Of a stretch of DNA of 64,000 bases, positions 46,371-57,140 are shown one piece after another (within the stretch, counting starts at the first letter, position 1; each line of letters begins with the position of its first letter). The position numbers and the translations under genes were made by a program. This DNA comes from Melieria omissa (taxonomy: Eukaryota; Arthropoda; Insecta; Diptera; Ulidiidae), in NCBI GenBank assembly GCA_963971225.1, contig OZ020267.1:119901891-119965890 (forward strand), in the 5' to 3' direction. The notes beneath the pieces were generated by a model. It worked only from the letters and a program-made list of their open reading frames with translations, was not told the DNA's origin and did not search any database.

Positions 46371-47012
46371 TTAGACAGTTTTATTCAAAGATTTCTGGAT
46401 AGGCCTTGTTACAGTTAGCTGATCAACGTCTTTTGAATTTACTATATGTGTGAAAGTAGGGCCATATAGTTCAGAGGCATGACGAAATGAAAATACTTTC
46501 GAAAGAATCTCGTAACGATTCGTATTAAAATCACGCTCCATGCATTCGTACGGCAAATCTCGCCCATGATGCATCTCAATAGCCACGGCTAATTTCTTCA
46601 AAATTTGTATCATAACTCTCTGAATAACTTCCTCAGGAATTTTTCCGATATATTGTCGGTGTTGCCGTATGGCAGTCGGGAAGTGCTTTTCGCAAAAGTT
46701 CAGACGGTGATTGTAGCCCATCAAATGATCTTGCATACCATGCTCATCCGAAATAAGTTCGCATAACCCACACTCGAACCTCGCATATATGTCACCAGGG
46801 CCTTTAAGTATTTTGATTACATACTCAACGCCTATTAGTCCCAGTACGTTGTCATCACTTAGGTTGTAGCTAAATATTTTTGTTGCAAACGCTGGTTGGA
46901 CTGGTTCGTGCATCTTTGGGGCTGGATCTTTGTAGGTTGCTGACGTTGGTGCTGGGTGGGGCATTGGAATTGTTGAAATCGGCGGGTGTTGTTGAAATCG
47001 GTGGGTTAGCAT
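46371..47012 (-). CDS. uncharacterised protein with one C2H2 zinc finger
   Basis: An intact 213-codon frame. Residues about 76-111 form a single finger, ECGLCELISDEHGMQDHLMG then YNHRLNF, with C-x2-C-x12-H-x5-H spacing like the U1/matrin type that contacts RNA or DNA. It is preceded by VLGLIGVEYVIKILKGPG. A Pro-rich N-terminus and a helical C-terminus (IPEEVIQRVMIQILKKLAV) flank it. The same frame stays open upstream to 47174 through acidic DPADYDPVDTDPADHDPVN repeats without another ATG, so the true start may be in an upstream exon. It sits between transposon remnants and could be a host gene or a transposon cargo gene. I do not recognise the family by name. Confidence 0.5.
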   Translation of the reverse strand: MLTHRFQQHPPISTIPMPHPAPTSATYKDPAPKMHEPVQPAFATKIFSYNLSDDNVLGLIGVEYVIKILKGPGDIYARFECGLCELISDEHGMQDHLMGYNHRLNFCEKHFPTAIRQHRQYIGKIPEEVIQRVMIQILKKLAVAIEMHHGRDLPYECMERDFNTNRYEILSKVFSFRHASELYGPTFTHIVNSKDVDQLTVTRPIQKSLNKTV

Positions 47013-47073
47013 GTTGAAGGTTTGGTCGGCAGGATGTGGTGTGTGGAATATTGCTGTGATCTGTGTTCGACGT

Positions 47074-47146
47074 TGGGCAGGATCGGTGTTTACAGGATCG
47101 TGGTCGGCAGGATCGGTGTCTACAGGATCGTAGTCTGCAGGATCGC
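47074..47146. repeat. short GGATCG tandem repeat
   Basis: Units of GGCAGGATCGGTGTCTACAG recur about every 30 bp, in frame with the zinc-finger ORF on the minus strand, where they encode DPVDTDPAD-like repeats. Confidence 0.65.
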
Positions 47147-47177
47147 CATGTGGGGGATTTGGCCTAAGTCCGTATTA

Positions 47178-47689
47178 GTCTAGTGGCAGTACGGGTTGGC
47201 TTGTTATAAAGGTGAGCCGGGCCAGTATCAAGTGGCTAGAAAGCCGCCGTTTGTGAGCTATATTACAAAAGGAAACGAACAGTTTGCCTCGTGTTGTAAA
47301 GCTGATTTTATTTTCGGAAAAATAATGTCTTATATACTAAAAACATAACTGTTATACTGCTGAGCATTTCCAATGCTCCGCCCGATTTTCCAGTGTCGCG
47401 GAAGTGTGACCAATCAGCGTCACGGGACCCTTTCGGTCAATTCAGCACTTTTCCTCAAGTGCTATTGCCCTGCGGTAGGTGACATCACACAGAGTGCCGA
47501 TCAGTGCATGTTCCATATGTGGGACACTGCACTGCGGTCAGTGGTGTCGGATGGCACGCCGCTGGCTAAGCCACTTGAGTGTCGCTTGTGTCGTGCGCGT
47601 GGTGCTATTTGACACTTTGGCACATATGCGCTCGAGTGTAGCATGAGTTATTAATGTTGGCATAAGTGGCTACGTGGTACCACTACAAC
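47178..47689. other. spacer, nothing recognised
   Basis: GC-balanced sequence without a recognisable gene; the 79-codon plus-strand ORF at 47373-47612 has no known domain. Confidence 0.35.
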
Positions 47690-48454
47690 ATGAACAACAA
47701 CGAAGAATGAGATCTGATTGAGATCTAAAAGAGATCTCAATTGCTCCTCCTCAGAATGTTTGTGTAGGTAGCCATCCAATACCTTAAAAAACTCGTCATT
47801 GCGGCTTTTGGGAGAAACCTGCTTCCTTTCTTGAATTAGCTGGCATACAGCACCACACAGAATAGTGAACTGCTCACTAGCGTCATCCTTCTCTTTGTCG
47901 TTTTCTTCCTTTGTGTGTGCTGGTTTCGCTAGTGGGAGCTACTTCTCCACCATTTCCACCGTCGACAAATTGGGTTGAAGAGGAAGCAGATTCCTCTTCG
48001 ATCGAGAAACTGATCTCCGTGCTTATCTCTTCTGGAGACCATTGCAGATTTGATAAGGTTCTGCAATTAAAATTACATTACACATTATGACTAAGAAATC
48101 CTTACCTTCGAAGTGCAACGTGTCGTTGTAAAAAGGTCATAGCCTAAAAAAATTTCCAACTGGAGCTCTCCGACTTCAGTCCATTTCTCGACTTTGGCTT
48201 CATTGTGACTTCTTTGGCGAACTGGTCACGGAGAGACCTCCACCGACTCAGGCATTGTTCTACTGTAAATATGTAATTAAATGAATAATAAATACAATAA
48301 TATAAAACAAAATAAATCTATAGCACTTACCTGTTGGGCCAGCCACGAAAAGCCTAGCTTTTTCTTTCGAAATCTTGTTCCTGTACGCTTGAGTTTCCTT
48401 GTCAAATAAGCAGACATGCTGCTGCACCGCTTCTATTAACTTTTCCTCAAACAT
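47690..48454 (-). pseudogene. MADF-domain protein pseudogene
   Basis: Three minus-strand exons can be read: 48454-48331 (MFEEKLIEAVQQHVCLFDKE), 48262-48107 (EQCLSRWRSLRDQFAKEV, then SSSWKFF) and 48060 to about 47690. The first two make a MADF domain, a Myb-related DNA-binding fold seen in Adf-1-like factors and in PIF/Harbinger accessory proteins. An in-frame TAG at 48146-48144, right after SSWKFF, interrupts the domain's end. The third exon needs a one-base frame change to stay open through EQFTILCGAVCQLIQERK. Splice sites are still good, so the damage is recent. Lying 3 kb from a Harbinger transposase remnant, it may be that element's second gene. Confidence 0.75.
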
Positions 48455-49120
48455 ATCGGCAAAATTAAAAACAAACCAACTTTATACTTCCAACGAATAA
48501 AATTTAAATGACAGAAAACAGAAACAGAACACAATCAACCGTCATTTGTCAAAGTACAACAAGTACAAAGTAGGTACAACGTACAACAAAAGTTGAAAGT
48601 TGCTCAACTTTGTGCGTTACTTCAACGTATCCGTTGCGTATGGGTCACACCACGTTCAATTTCATCAAAATGTTCTCCCTTTCCAAGGGCGCCTCGTCAA
48701 GTACCTTACTTATTTGATCTGATCGAGACAAATTCTATTTTCGCTGGTTTGCTCCAGTTTAAGCAGCCATTTATTCACAAAAGATCTATACCAGCTATTT
48801 TCAATTTATAACAGCACATTCTTTTTTCCCTGTTTTTTTTCGTAAAGCACCCAGCCATTTTTCCTTTTTTTCTTTTTCCTTTTTCAAAACTGGTTGTCCC
48901 GTGATGGTTATCGGGATTGAAGAAGAAGTTCCAATTCTTCTGATGACATAATGGCATTGGCATGATTTCATCAAATCTCCGCAAACTTTGTTCGTCAACC
49001 GACGCAACCTGTAACACTTACACTTATGACGGCAAACGACCAAATGTTACGATAATCTCTACGCTTTATTAATCTTATTGTGTGCACTTGTAGTTGGTGT
49101 TAATGTTGTTGAGTAGACAG
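48455..49120. other. spacer, nothing recognised
   Basis: Upstream of the MADF pseudogene; AT-rich with unrecognised short ORFs. The last eight bases (49113-49120) are the left copy of a target duplication. Confidence 0.4.
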
Positions 49121-49578
49121 TAGGGTGGAGTGAAAAAATCGATTTTAAAATTTTTAGAAGCTAGTATATTGGAAATGTGCCAAATGCCCATAGTACCAAT
49201 CCTGCAAAATTATATTAGTTTCTAACAACTCCTTGATCGCCCATCACCTAATTGAAATAATTGTTTTTAATACTTTTTTCACTTTTGTCGAAAGAAGTGA
49301 AAGTCGTAATTTCAACTCAGTTAAGGATTCAAAATAAATCTCAGTAGCCTTTGCTTTAGGTTTGCGATTTTTAAGTTATTTATTGTAGCAGTCCTGTTTG
49401 AGCGAATAAAATATTACAAATTACAATTCGCGTTTTAATCGTTGGAATGTGGCAAACCCCGCTAGTTCTATTCTGTTTATGATTGTTGAATGTTGACAAT
49501 TTCCTTGTGAAGTGACCGATTCGAATTAAACTTGTGACGTTACAACAAAAAACGTTAAACGTTAAACAAAAAAAAAAG

Positions 49579-49651
49579 GTGAGTACCTGAACTTGTGCGC
49601 AAAAACGTGGGGCAGTGAAGGGTTACTAGTTATTTCTTTATATTTTTAAAG
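49579..49651 (+). other. candidate 5' UTR intron of the transposon
   Basis: A consensus donor AAG|GTGAGT at 49578/49579 and a T-rich acceptor ending TTTTTAAAG at 49651 lie just before the ATG. This would remove 73 bp from the leader. Confidence 0.5.
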
Positions 49652-49653
49652 AG

Positions 49654-51918
49654 ATGGCAGTTACAAGAGACAAAGTTTCGTGCGTGATATTTGGCGCTCC
49701 ACGAAACCTGCCGACCAATACTCTGCCGACCTACACCGATCTCATGAAGAAATATATTCAACTTCGACAAGACCTGAAGACGGACAATGGTAAATACCCA
49801 TCATTTTTTGACATATCTCACAAACTGTGCTATGAAGTTGAAGAGATATGGCAAAGGGCCTCACTTCCAACAGTAACGCATGCACAAGCGATAGAAAAAC
49901 TTAGATCGTTCCACGACAAATACAACACAATGCTAAAGGTCAACAAAGGTAAAAAGAAGCAACCAAACTACCAACGAAGATTATCGGACTTTCGTGACAA
50001 AGCTAACACTCTGTTTGATCTCAGCAAATGCAAGTGCTCCGATATGGTGGCCAATTGCAAATGTGCGAAACACAACAAAATTCCGGCAAACGAACGGCAG
50101 TTCCTTCAAGACCAGAGAGGGCCAAGAAAGATGATAATCGGTGGTACAGATCAAGTGGTAACATCAAAATTGAAGAGAAAAGCTGAAAGAGAGGAAGCAA
50201 ATCTCAAACGAATGAAGATTAAGAAGATCGATGACGATGCGAGCAAAAGTCAACCCTATTCTGCCGAAAGTTCCGAATACGACACGGACTCGTTTGACAG
50301 TGCCACTGTCGATAATTACATCCCAGATAGAGAATCACTCAAAACTAAGCCAAATCAGGATCGCGAGTGCCAAAATATGACTATCTCTCTACCTTCCCTC
50401 GCTATAGCTTGCGATCGGACCGGAGTTTCGGACAGATCGGCTGCTGTATTAGCAACATCAGTTCTGCATGATCTTGGTCTCGTATCACCCAACGACCGAT
50501 CCAAAGTAATCGACCGAAGCAAAATCCGTCGAGAACGCAGTAAACTTCGAAAGGAACTGAGGCAGAATGAATACGTCCACACTCACAAGGGCATAGATGG
50601 ACTATTTTTTGATGGCCGCAAGGATAAAACTTTAACAGAAGTCCTCGCCGTCGACAACAAGTACCACAGAAAAACCATATCGGAAGAACACATAACCATC
50701 GTCGCAGAGCCGGGTTCTTCGTACTTCAACCATACGTCTCCGCCATCAGGCTGCAGCAAAGACATAGCTGAGTCATTAGTCGCTAGTTTCAAAGAGCGAA
50801 ATGCGAAGACAGATAATATTAAAGTTGTCGGGTGTGACGGCACAAACGTAAACACGGGACAAAAATCGGGCGTTATCCGGCGACTGGAAGAAACACTGGA
50901 GAGACCGCTGCAGTGGCTGATATGTCTACTCCATGCCAATGAGCTGCCCTTGCGTAATCTATTCCAGTCACTCGATGGCGGGACGACAGGCCCACACGGA
51001 TTCTCTGGATCTATCGGAAAGCGGCTAATGACGTGTAGCGAACAGCCTGTCTCCTCATTTCAGCCAGTAAAACTGACCGAACAACTCTCCAATGTGAACC
51101 CAAATGAGTTGAGCACAGATCAGCGGTATCTTCTGGAAATGTGCAATAGCATCAGCAAAGGTGAATGTAGCCTCGATCTGGCAGTGCGGAACCCTGGGTG
51201 CCTGAATCATTCACGATGGCTAACGACGGCCAATCGAATCCTCCGATTGTATGTCAGCGACAAGAAACCGTCCAGGAATCTGAAGACTTTGGTAACGTTT
51301 ATCATTCGCGTGTATGCTCCGATGTGGTTTAGCATAAAATCCCAGCCATCATGCAAAGAGGGAGCTAGGCACATTCACCAGATGCTCGTCAAGTCACGTT
51401 ACCTCAGCCCTAGACTCAAGGGAATCGTTGACCCCGTTATTCACCGTAACGCGTACTTTGCTCACCCGGAGAATGTGCTCCTGGCCATGATGACGGACCA
51501 TCGACCACATATACGTGAACTGGGCTTACGACGAGTGATGAAGGCCAGAGCTACAGCAGTCCCCAGTGGACAAATACGGAGGTTCAAGGTTCCTGCAAAA
51601 CTTAACTTCGACGCCGTGGAATACTTCGACATGATTGACTGGGCAGTCTGCCCTATTTCGGAACCTCCCGTCATCAAAGCCATGACAGACGCTGAGCTCA
51701 CGGATCTCATCACGACAGAGGTGACTCCAACTGTCATCTTTCCAAAGTTCCCCTGCCACACACAAGCAGTTGAAAGACACGTAAAGCTGGTGACCGAGGC
51801 GGCGATAGCGGTCTGTGGACAAAAATCGCGAGATGGGTTCATCCGTGCACGCATTGCTTCTCGTCAGCAAATGCCGGCGTTCGAGTCGAAACGTGATTTT
51901 TGTCACTTCACCCTGTAA
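49654..51918 (+). CDS. putative DDE-type transposase of an unclassified transposon
   Basis: A 754-codon uninterrupted ORF. N-terminal 120 residues are helical and basic. A CxC-x6-CxC-x2-H cluster (C126, C128, C135, C137, H140) could bind zinc; basic patches follow at 171-191 (KLKRK, LKRMKIKK) and an acidic Ser/Asp/Tyr linker at 200-225. The second half looks like an RNase H-fold transposase: D254 in IACDRTGVSDRSAA, D395 in VVGCDGTNVNTG, H427 in CLLHANELPLR, W522 in LNHSRWLTTANRIL and E707 in CHTQAVERHVKLVTEA. The D, the H, the R-W pair and the late E are arranged as in hAT transposases, but there is no BED finger and no recognisable hAT dimerisation end. The catalytic assignment is inference. 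ATTAAA at about 51944 may be its poly(A) signal. I recall similar unnamed proteins being common in arthropod genomes, which fits a transposon. Confidence 0.85.
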   Translation: MAVTRDKVSCVIFGAPRNLPTNTLPTYTDLMKKYIQLRQDLKTDNGKYPSFFDISHKLCYEVEEIWQRASLPTVTHAQAIEKLRSFHDKYNTMLKVNKGKKKQPNYQRRLSDFRDKANTLFDLSKCKCSDMVANCKCAKHNKIPANERQFLQDQRGPRKMIIGGTDQVVTSKLKRKAEREEANLKRMKIKKIDDDASKSQPYSAESSEYDTDSFDSATVDNYIPDRESLKTKPNQDRECQNMTISLPSLAIACDRTGVSDRSAAVLATSVLHDLGLVSPNDRSKVIDRSKIRRERSKLRKELRQNEYVHTHKGIDGLFFDGRKDKTLTEVLAVDNKYHRKTISEEHITIVAEPGSSYFNHTSPPSGCSKDIAESLVASFKERNAKTDNIKVVGCDGTNVNTGQKSGVIRRLEETLERPLQWLICLLHANELPLRNLFQSLDGGTTGPHGFSGSIGKRLMTCSEQPVSSFQPVKLTEQLSNVNPNELSTDQRYLLEMCNSISKGECSLDLAVRNPGCLNHSRWLTTANRILRLYVSDKKPSRNLKTLVTFIIRVYAPMWFSIKSQPSCKEGARHIHQMLVKSRYLSPRLKGIVDPVIHRNAYFAHPENVLLAMMTDHRPHIRELGLRRVMKARATAVPSGQIRRFKVPAKLNFDAVEYFDMIDWAVCPISEPPVIKAMTDAELTDLITTEVTPTVIFPKFPCHTQAVERHVKLVTEAAIAVCGQKSRDGFIRARIASRQQMPAFESKRDFCHFTL

Positions 51919-52180
51919 CCATGTATTTATAACTTTGACATCATTAAATATTGTAATTAAAAGCGTATTTGATTTTTAATTGAATTTTAAGATGACTATC
52001 TTTAATGTCGCGTAATACTGTGAAATTAAATGCTGCGATGGGAGATCAAAAAATTGTTTAATTTCTTTTTAATTTTTACACAGCTTTATATTGATGTATT
52101 GGCACATTTTGAGATATCTAGCTAATTGATATTCCAAAAAAAATTTTTTTTTGCCATTTTCACTCCAGCCTAGTAGACAG

Positions 52181-52446
52181 ACCTAAAGCCTCTCATTAGC
52201 ACTATACCATTGCGACCATTGAACTATACCCGGGCAGGAAAGATAAATGGAAGAAAAGGTTGTATGTCTAGTGTGTGTGCTGAAAAAATACTCTTTTCCG
52301 TGTGATGAGGAACCCAGAACCCCAGTACAAATTGTATGAAAAATTCTAATTCTAATTCAATGTACGAACTTCTACCATTTCTGCTTAGTTTTAAAGCTCT
52401 CAGTAATATAAAAGTATGTTTTATGATTCGATAAAAAAAGTGATTT
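52181..52446. other. spacer, nothing recognised
   Basis: Short unassigned stretch between two transposons. Confidence 0.4.
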
Positions 52447-54135
52447 GGGTAGAGTAAGTTCGGGTAATGTGATATACTTACCTGTTTGTTTTACGGCGAT
52501 TCCCGACACACTTTGCTTTGAAAGACACTTTTTTTGATCTCAAACTGTTCACTGACGCATTATTTAGTATATCTAAGATTTTTAACTCTTTAAGATAAAC
52601 TGTTGACAAGTTTTTTCATTACAAATGAAAATATCCGAAAATTGGCGTCTGAAAAAAATGGCGGGTAATGTGATATACCATCGGCGGGTAATGTGATATA
52701 CCCGAAAAAACGTTATTTAACAGACCTATTAGTTTCAAACTTGGTGAAAATACTCCAAATCAAAAATAATTAGAGACGTGCTTCTCATTTTTTTAAGAAA
52801 ATCACAATCTGACGGGGTAAGCCAAGGGTTAGAAATTTGTATCGAGTAACATGATTTCATGAGTTTTTTTTATCTGAACCGTAACCACAACCGATTTTTG
52901 AGAATATTCCAATTCAAATATTATATAATTAAGCATATATACATTTCTGTATACAAATATTACTACTGTCATAAGTTTGGGTACTGTGATGTAGTATATC
53001 ACATTACCCGAAATTTACTTTTTGCAAAAAAATATTTTAAAAGAACAATAATAATTTTGTTAACCCTCAATCACCCACCCCTATTAAAATCACGTATCTA
53101 CCCACCCTGAGTCCCCGGGACTCAAAATTTTTGTTTACGAAATAACGCAACATCTATTAAATTTTTATGGTTTTTTATATTTTTGTAGGACACATTCAGA
53201 TCTCTTGTTACAGATGTCATTCCATTTTTTTGCATAACTCAAATAAAAATTCACCTTTTAATTGACTGAAAAGAACATACTCTAAAAAACATACACTAAG
53301 CATTTTATAAAAATAAAAGATATAAATAAATTAACAAAAACAATTCTTTTTACATAAATAACCTAAAAATAAAGTAACTGTTCAGAAAAAAAACTTAAAC
53401 TAATACTTCATTATATAAAATAAGAAAACGTGCATCAGGTTGAATTTCATATGTTGTGCACATACCTCACATACTTTTCCAGCACAACTAAGGCAAATTG
53501 TTAGTAGCAAAACTTCGCAAAGGGTTAACACTCTCAATTATTAAACTTTTCGCGGCCATTTTTGGCATCCTAAATTTAAATTAACACGATTTTAAAAAAA
53601 TTACAAGTACAATTTTTGTAACACAAAACACCACCCTGAGTCCCTGGGACTCACTCTGTGCCAAAACTCAGCCTTGTAATTGTAGTGCGCTAACTTCCGA
53701 TCGTCTTCGCGTTCAGAGCGACCCTTTAGGAAGGTAAACGAAAGCTGGGCGCCGAAACATAAAAACACAACGTGTACCAACTTATTAAAGTTCGTAGTGA
53801 GTCCCCTGGACTCAGGGTGGGCGATTGAGGGTTAAGAAGACAGTACCTCGCAAACTCATAATCGATCTCACTGATTTACTTCTGATTAGCCTCGAACTTT
53901 CTTATAAAATTTTTTTGTACCCTTTATGCTTTCAAACTTAATGACCAAAAACTTGTGCAAGCACTACTCAAAGCACTTCATCACACTGACTGTAAACTAT
54001 TGAAGCAAATACATCCAAAATCATGCAGCACGAGTTTTTTAGCTTTTATGATGTTTTAAAAAAGTTAATTTTGAAAAAAGTCAACGCATTTGTGAAATAA
54101 GCCACTATATCACATTACCCGAACTTACTCTACCC
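52447..54135. mobile_element. long-inverted-repeat element with internal copies of its terminal motif
   Basis: The left end GGGTAGAGTAAGTTCGGGTA, continuing ATGTGATATA, is repeated perfectly inverted at 54106-54135, about 30 bp. The sub-motif GGGTAATGTGATATA also recurs inside at about 52664 and 52685 and inverted at about 52995-53010. No target duplication is clear. A TTAA MITE is nested inside it. No transposase found. Confidence 0.75.
53064..53831. mobile_element. piggyBac-like TTAA MITE nested in the 52447-54135 element
   Basis: TTAA (53060-53063 and 53832-53835) flanks inverted ends CCCTCAATCACCCACCC / GGGTGGGCGATTGAGGG, 16 of 17 matching. CCC-starting ends with TTAA fit piggyBac. Near both ends lie near-palindromes of the form CCTGAGTCCCCGGGACTCA, also once inside at about 53634. 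Confidence 0.88.
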
Positions 54136-56699
54136 GGGTACCTCATCATGCACATAAGGGTTAAAGAAAACGCCAGTTATATTCGGTTTTTCATTTCATG
54201 AAATTTATATATTTATTTCGCTATTTCTCAATTTAAGTTTATATAACTACAGACTTCGTTATAAAAAAACAAAAGGACACAAATGAAATTGAACTCAATG
54301 TTCTTCAACGTGATGGGTTTTGTTTTTGTTTTTGTTTTTTGCAGAAATGGATTGAATATAGTTCCATTAGGTTATCGTATCATCTACTTACGTTATCTAC
54401 ATATGCTTTTGTGATTTCTGTTTTACAATGCAATCGAATAATTTTCTATATCTAACTCTTCCGCTGTCCAAAGTTGCGCTGCGAAATTGCCAACGAATAA
54501 AAATGACTTCATTCTCCGACTACACTTATTGAACATTACAAAGATCGTATTTATTTATTTAATGCTATCTTGAAAGACCAGCTAAACTTGAAATCTTTCC
54601 TCGTTCTTATTTCTAGCTTTCAATACCTATGAAAGGCATCACCGACATGTGCGTGCTCAGAAATGTGAAAGGAAAGAAGGAAATTGATTGCTAACTGTAA
54701 TCTGCCAGGGGAATTAGCAACTGAGCAGTTTAGTAAAAGAAAATTGTAGACAAGGTCAAAATTGTTAACGGAATGTGCTGACTTTGACCGCAGCATTAAC
54801 TGTACGCAGTATATATAGTATTGTGCTCAGTAGAGAAAATAGCAGTGTACTGTTTACAGTATAAACAATGCTGTTTGCTCTGAGCTTCGATTCTGGGGTG
54901 TTGTTGTGTCGTTAACGCGATTTGACGTAGATGATGGGCGAAGAGAAAAACTAAAGTAGTGTGTTTCGGACCTGGGAATAAAGAGAAAACTTCAACAGAT
55001 TCACAAAATGCAAACGATATTTCGGGGTCTTGCGGCATTTACAGATGTATTCAACGAACAATCAACATTCAAACATAACAAATTGCCTCAGAAGCGGCGG
55101 CTAGGAGTAGCAAGGTCGGGATGACTTATCGCTAACCTTAGTGAGAAACGCTCATTCTCATTCTTAATTGTCTATACATAAATTTACGCTATCTTTAAAA
55201 GGTTCAGTATGGAGGTACACAGAGACAGAGAGATGCCAATTGCCGGCTGGGCCGCGGCTGCACCGCCTCGCAGCCCCATAGCAATTAGTTTGTGTTTTGT
55301 GTGCTGCGTGAAACACGTTCTTGTATGCGCCTGAATGTGGCATACTTGGTGGCTTTCGGCGTATGTATGTACATGAGCAGCGCTGGTTGGCAAGACGCCG
55401 TTGGTCGCTTTCGCTCCGTGGCCGCGACGCATTTCTAGAACTCCGCTTATGTGCTAATTTAGTGAAGTTTACGCATATCCTTTCAATTCGTATTTTTACA
55501 GGAATGGTTATATGTATATGTATGTATGTATGTAGTTGAGTGCGCAGATATATCTACTGAAAATGCTCCACACACTCACTCGCACAATGTGCGCCGCTAC
55601 TAGGGGGTCCGACTTAATTCTAGGTCTGGGCGCGGCGCTAGTTTTCTGAATAAGTATGTATGTATGTGTGTATGTATGTGTGGCTGTACGCCCACGTACT
55701 GTGCCCATTCGTGTTTTGCATGCAGTAATTATTTTTACAAGTGGAGTCGTAAATTAGTTGAAAAAATTTGATCTATCCAAAGAGTGGTTGCTGTGTTGGT
55801 CCAGACATAATATACATAAGTGTATATATGTGTAGTTGTATTGTGAGCTATTTCGCAGTTGCTCTTCATTTTGCAATTTGCAAGCGTTGAGTGCTTGATT
55901 GTGTTTGAGGGCATGGCCGGAAGGGAGACAAGTCAAAAGCGATATTGAGCGATTGATGAGCGGTGTCGATGTTTCGCGCGAAGAAAATCTTTAATGTTTA
56001 TATAGTCGTAGTGGTTTCGCTGATTGCTGCAAGGATTTTAGCAAGTTTGAGTTAATTGTGAGCGGTTGACTATGGTGACGTTCATGATCAGCGGTGCAAC
56101 ATGTGAAACGTTAGCCGAGCTTCGACAATCGGAAACTGCCGTTGTGGTTGGTTGGCTTAAAGAAAGTTTTAGACCATTGCAGAGGGAACACAATTTGTCA
56201 TAAAGTCTTTCCTGTTATGAAGTTTGCTGTGAAATGCACTGGAAAGAATATTAGTGGGCAAAGGTCTCCTATCCAAGAGTGTTGATACATATAGGAATTT
56301 TTGGAAACATGTGATGTGACTTCTTATGCCATAATGGGAAGTATTCAGGATTTTTCCGTTATTGTGGAAAATTCATTTAATTTAATTTTTTTAAATAAAA
56401 AGTCAACAAACAAAACCACAAATAAACCAATAAAGATAGTTTTAGGTGCTCGATTTGTTTTTTGTTTTGTATTTTATGTATTTTAAATCTGCTTGGATTT
56501 GATCTCGTTGATGTCATCAATTCTCAATTTAATTTTCGTTATACTTTTTTTTAATTATATTTTATTTTTGGTATTTTAACATAGCTGAATCTATTTGATT
56601 CGCTTAGTGATTAATTTTGTTTATGGCATTTTGTAGTGTGGGAAAGTATCGACACTTTTGAGATTGTATTAAAGTTTTTTAGGTGAATCTAAAGGCGCA
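54136..56699. other. intergenic, no gene recognised
   Basis: AT-rich DNA with ATGT microsatellites near 55505-55535 and 55655-55680. Short ORFs on both strands at 54.8-55.9 kb have no recognised domains. Confidence 0.4.
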
Positions 56700-57140
56700 C
56701 TCGCCGACCGTCGTGTTTAAGCCAGTTTGGGACCCTGCTGGCTCTAGCTCGCCAAACCATCGTTACTCTTAGTTGCGTGCTGACACCAAAGAACCTTGAG
56801 GGTAATGAGAGGGCGGTAGATCTGGCCCGAAGGTGTTCTACTCTCAATGGACAAGTTACAGTGGGGATCCGCATACCATTAAATTTTGCAAAAATCCCCG
56901 TCTAAGGCAAACAACAGGTGGTGTAAGCTATTATGCTGCAGGATCAGAAGATTCATCTGGCCTGTATACGACATTAATAAACCGGTGGAACTGGTGATAA
57001 TCTACCAAGGTTAAACGCCATTGCAGCAAGGCATAGGCCCGTAGAAGTACTGGCAGCCGGAATGGGCATTCCTAATAATAGCAGCCACCGTGTTGATGAT
57101 AATTCAGACGAAATGGTAGCCATTCAACCAGTGGCGTACA
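56700..57140 (+). pseudogene. non-LTR retrotransposon RNase H and C-terminal remnant
   Basis: Plus strand: NLEGNERAVDLARRCSTLNG (about 56790-56850) is the last RNase H motif (GNE..D.LAR). It is followed by VGIRIPLNFAKI, then CRIRRFIWPVYDINKP and HRPVEVLAAGMGIPNNSS, which correspond to the 'WP.YD' and 'LTGHC..G.HA..MGIP' blocks of Jockey/I-type ORF2 C-termini. Heavily mutated. Confidence 0.7.

Larger units (their letters stand above)
49121..52172 (+). mobile_element. apparently intact DNA transposon, superfamily uncertain (8-bp TSD)
   Basis: The octamer gtagacag occurs immediately left (49113-49120) and right (52173-52180). The ends are inverted: TAGGGTGGAGTGAAAA at 49121 and, reading inward from 52172, TAGGCTGGAGTGAAAA, 15 of 16 identical. 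One full-length ORF fills the centre. An 8-bp duplication is typical of hAT and P elements, yet the ends are neither CAGGG-type nor P-like. Exact flanks and an unbroken ORF suggest a young insertion. Confidence 0.9.

Noticed and set aside
52296..54153. Outer inverted pair TGATGAGGAACCC / GGGTACCTCATCA as element ends
   Set aside because: Only about 12 of 13 bases match and the left copy lies 130 bp outside the much stronger 30-bp inverted end at 52447.
54796..55936. Several 60-82 codon ORFs as genes
   Set aside because: Low-complexity translations of ATGT-rich DNA with no recognised motif.
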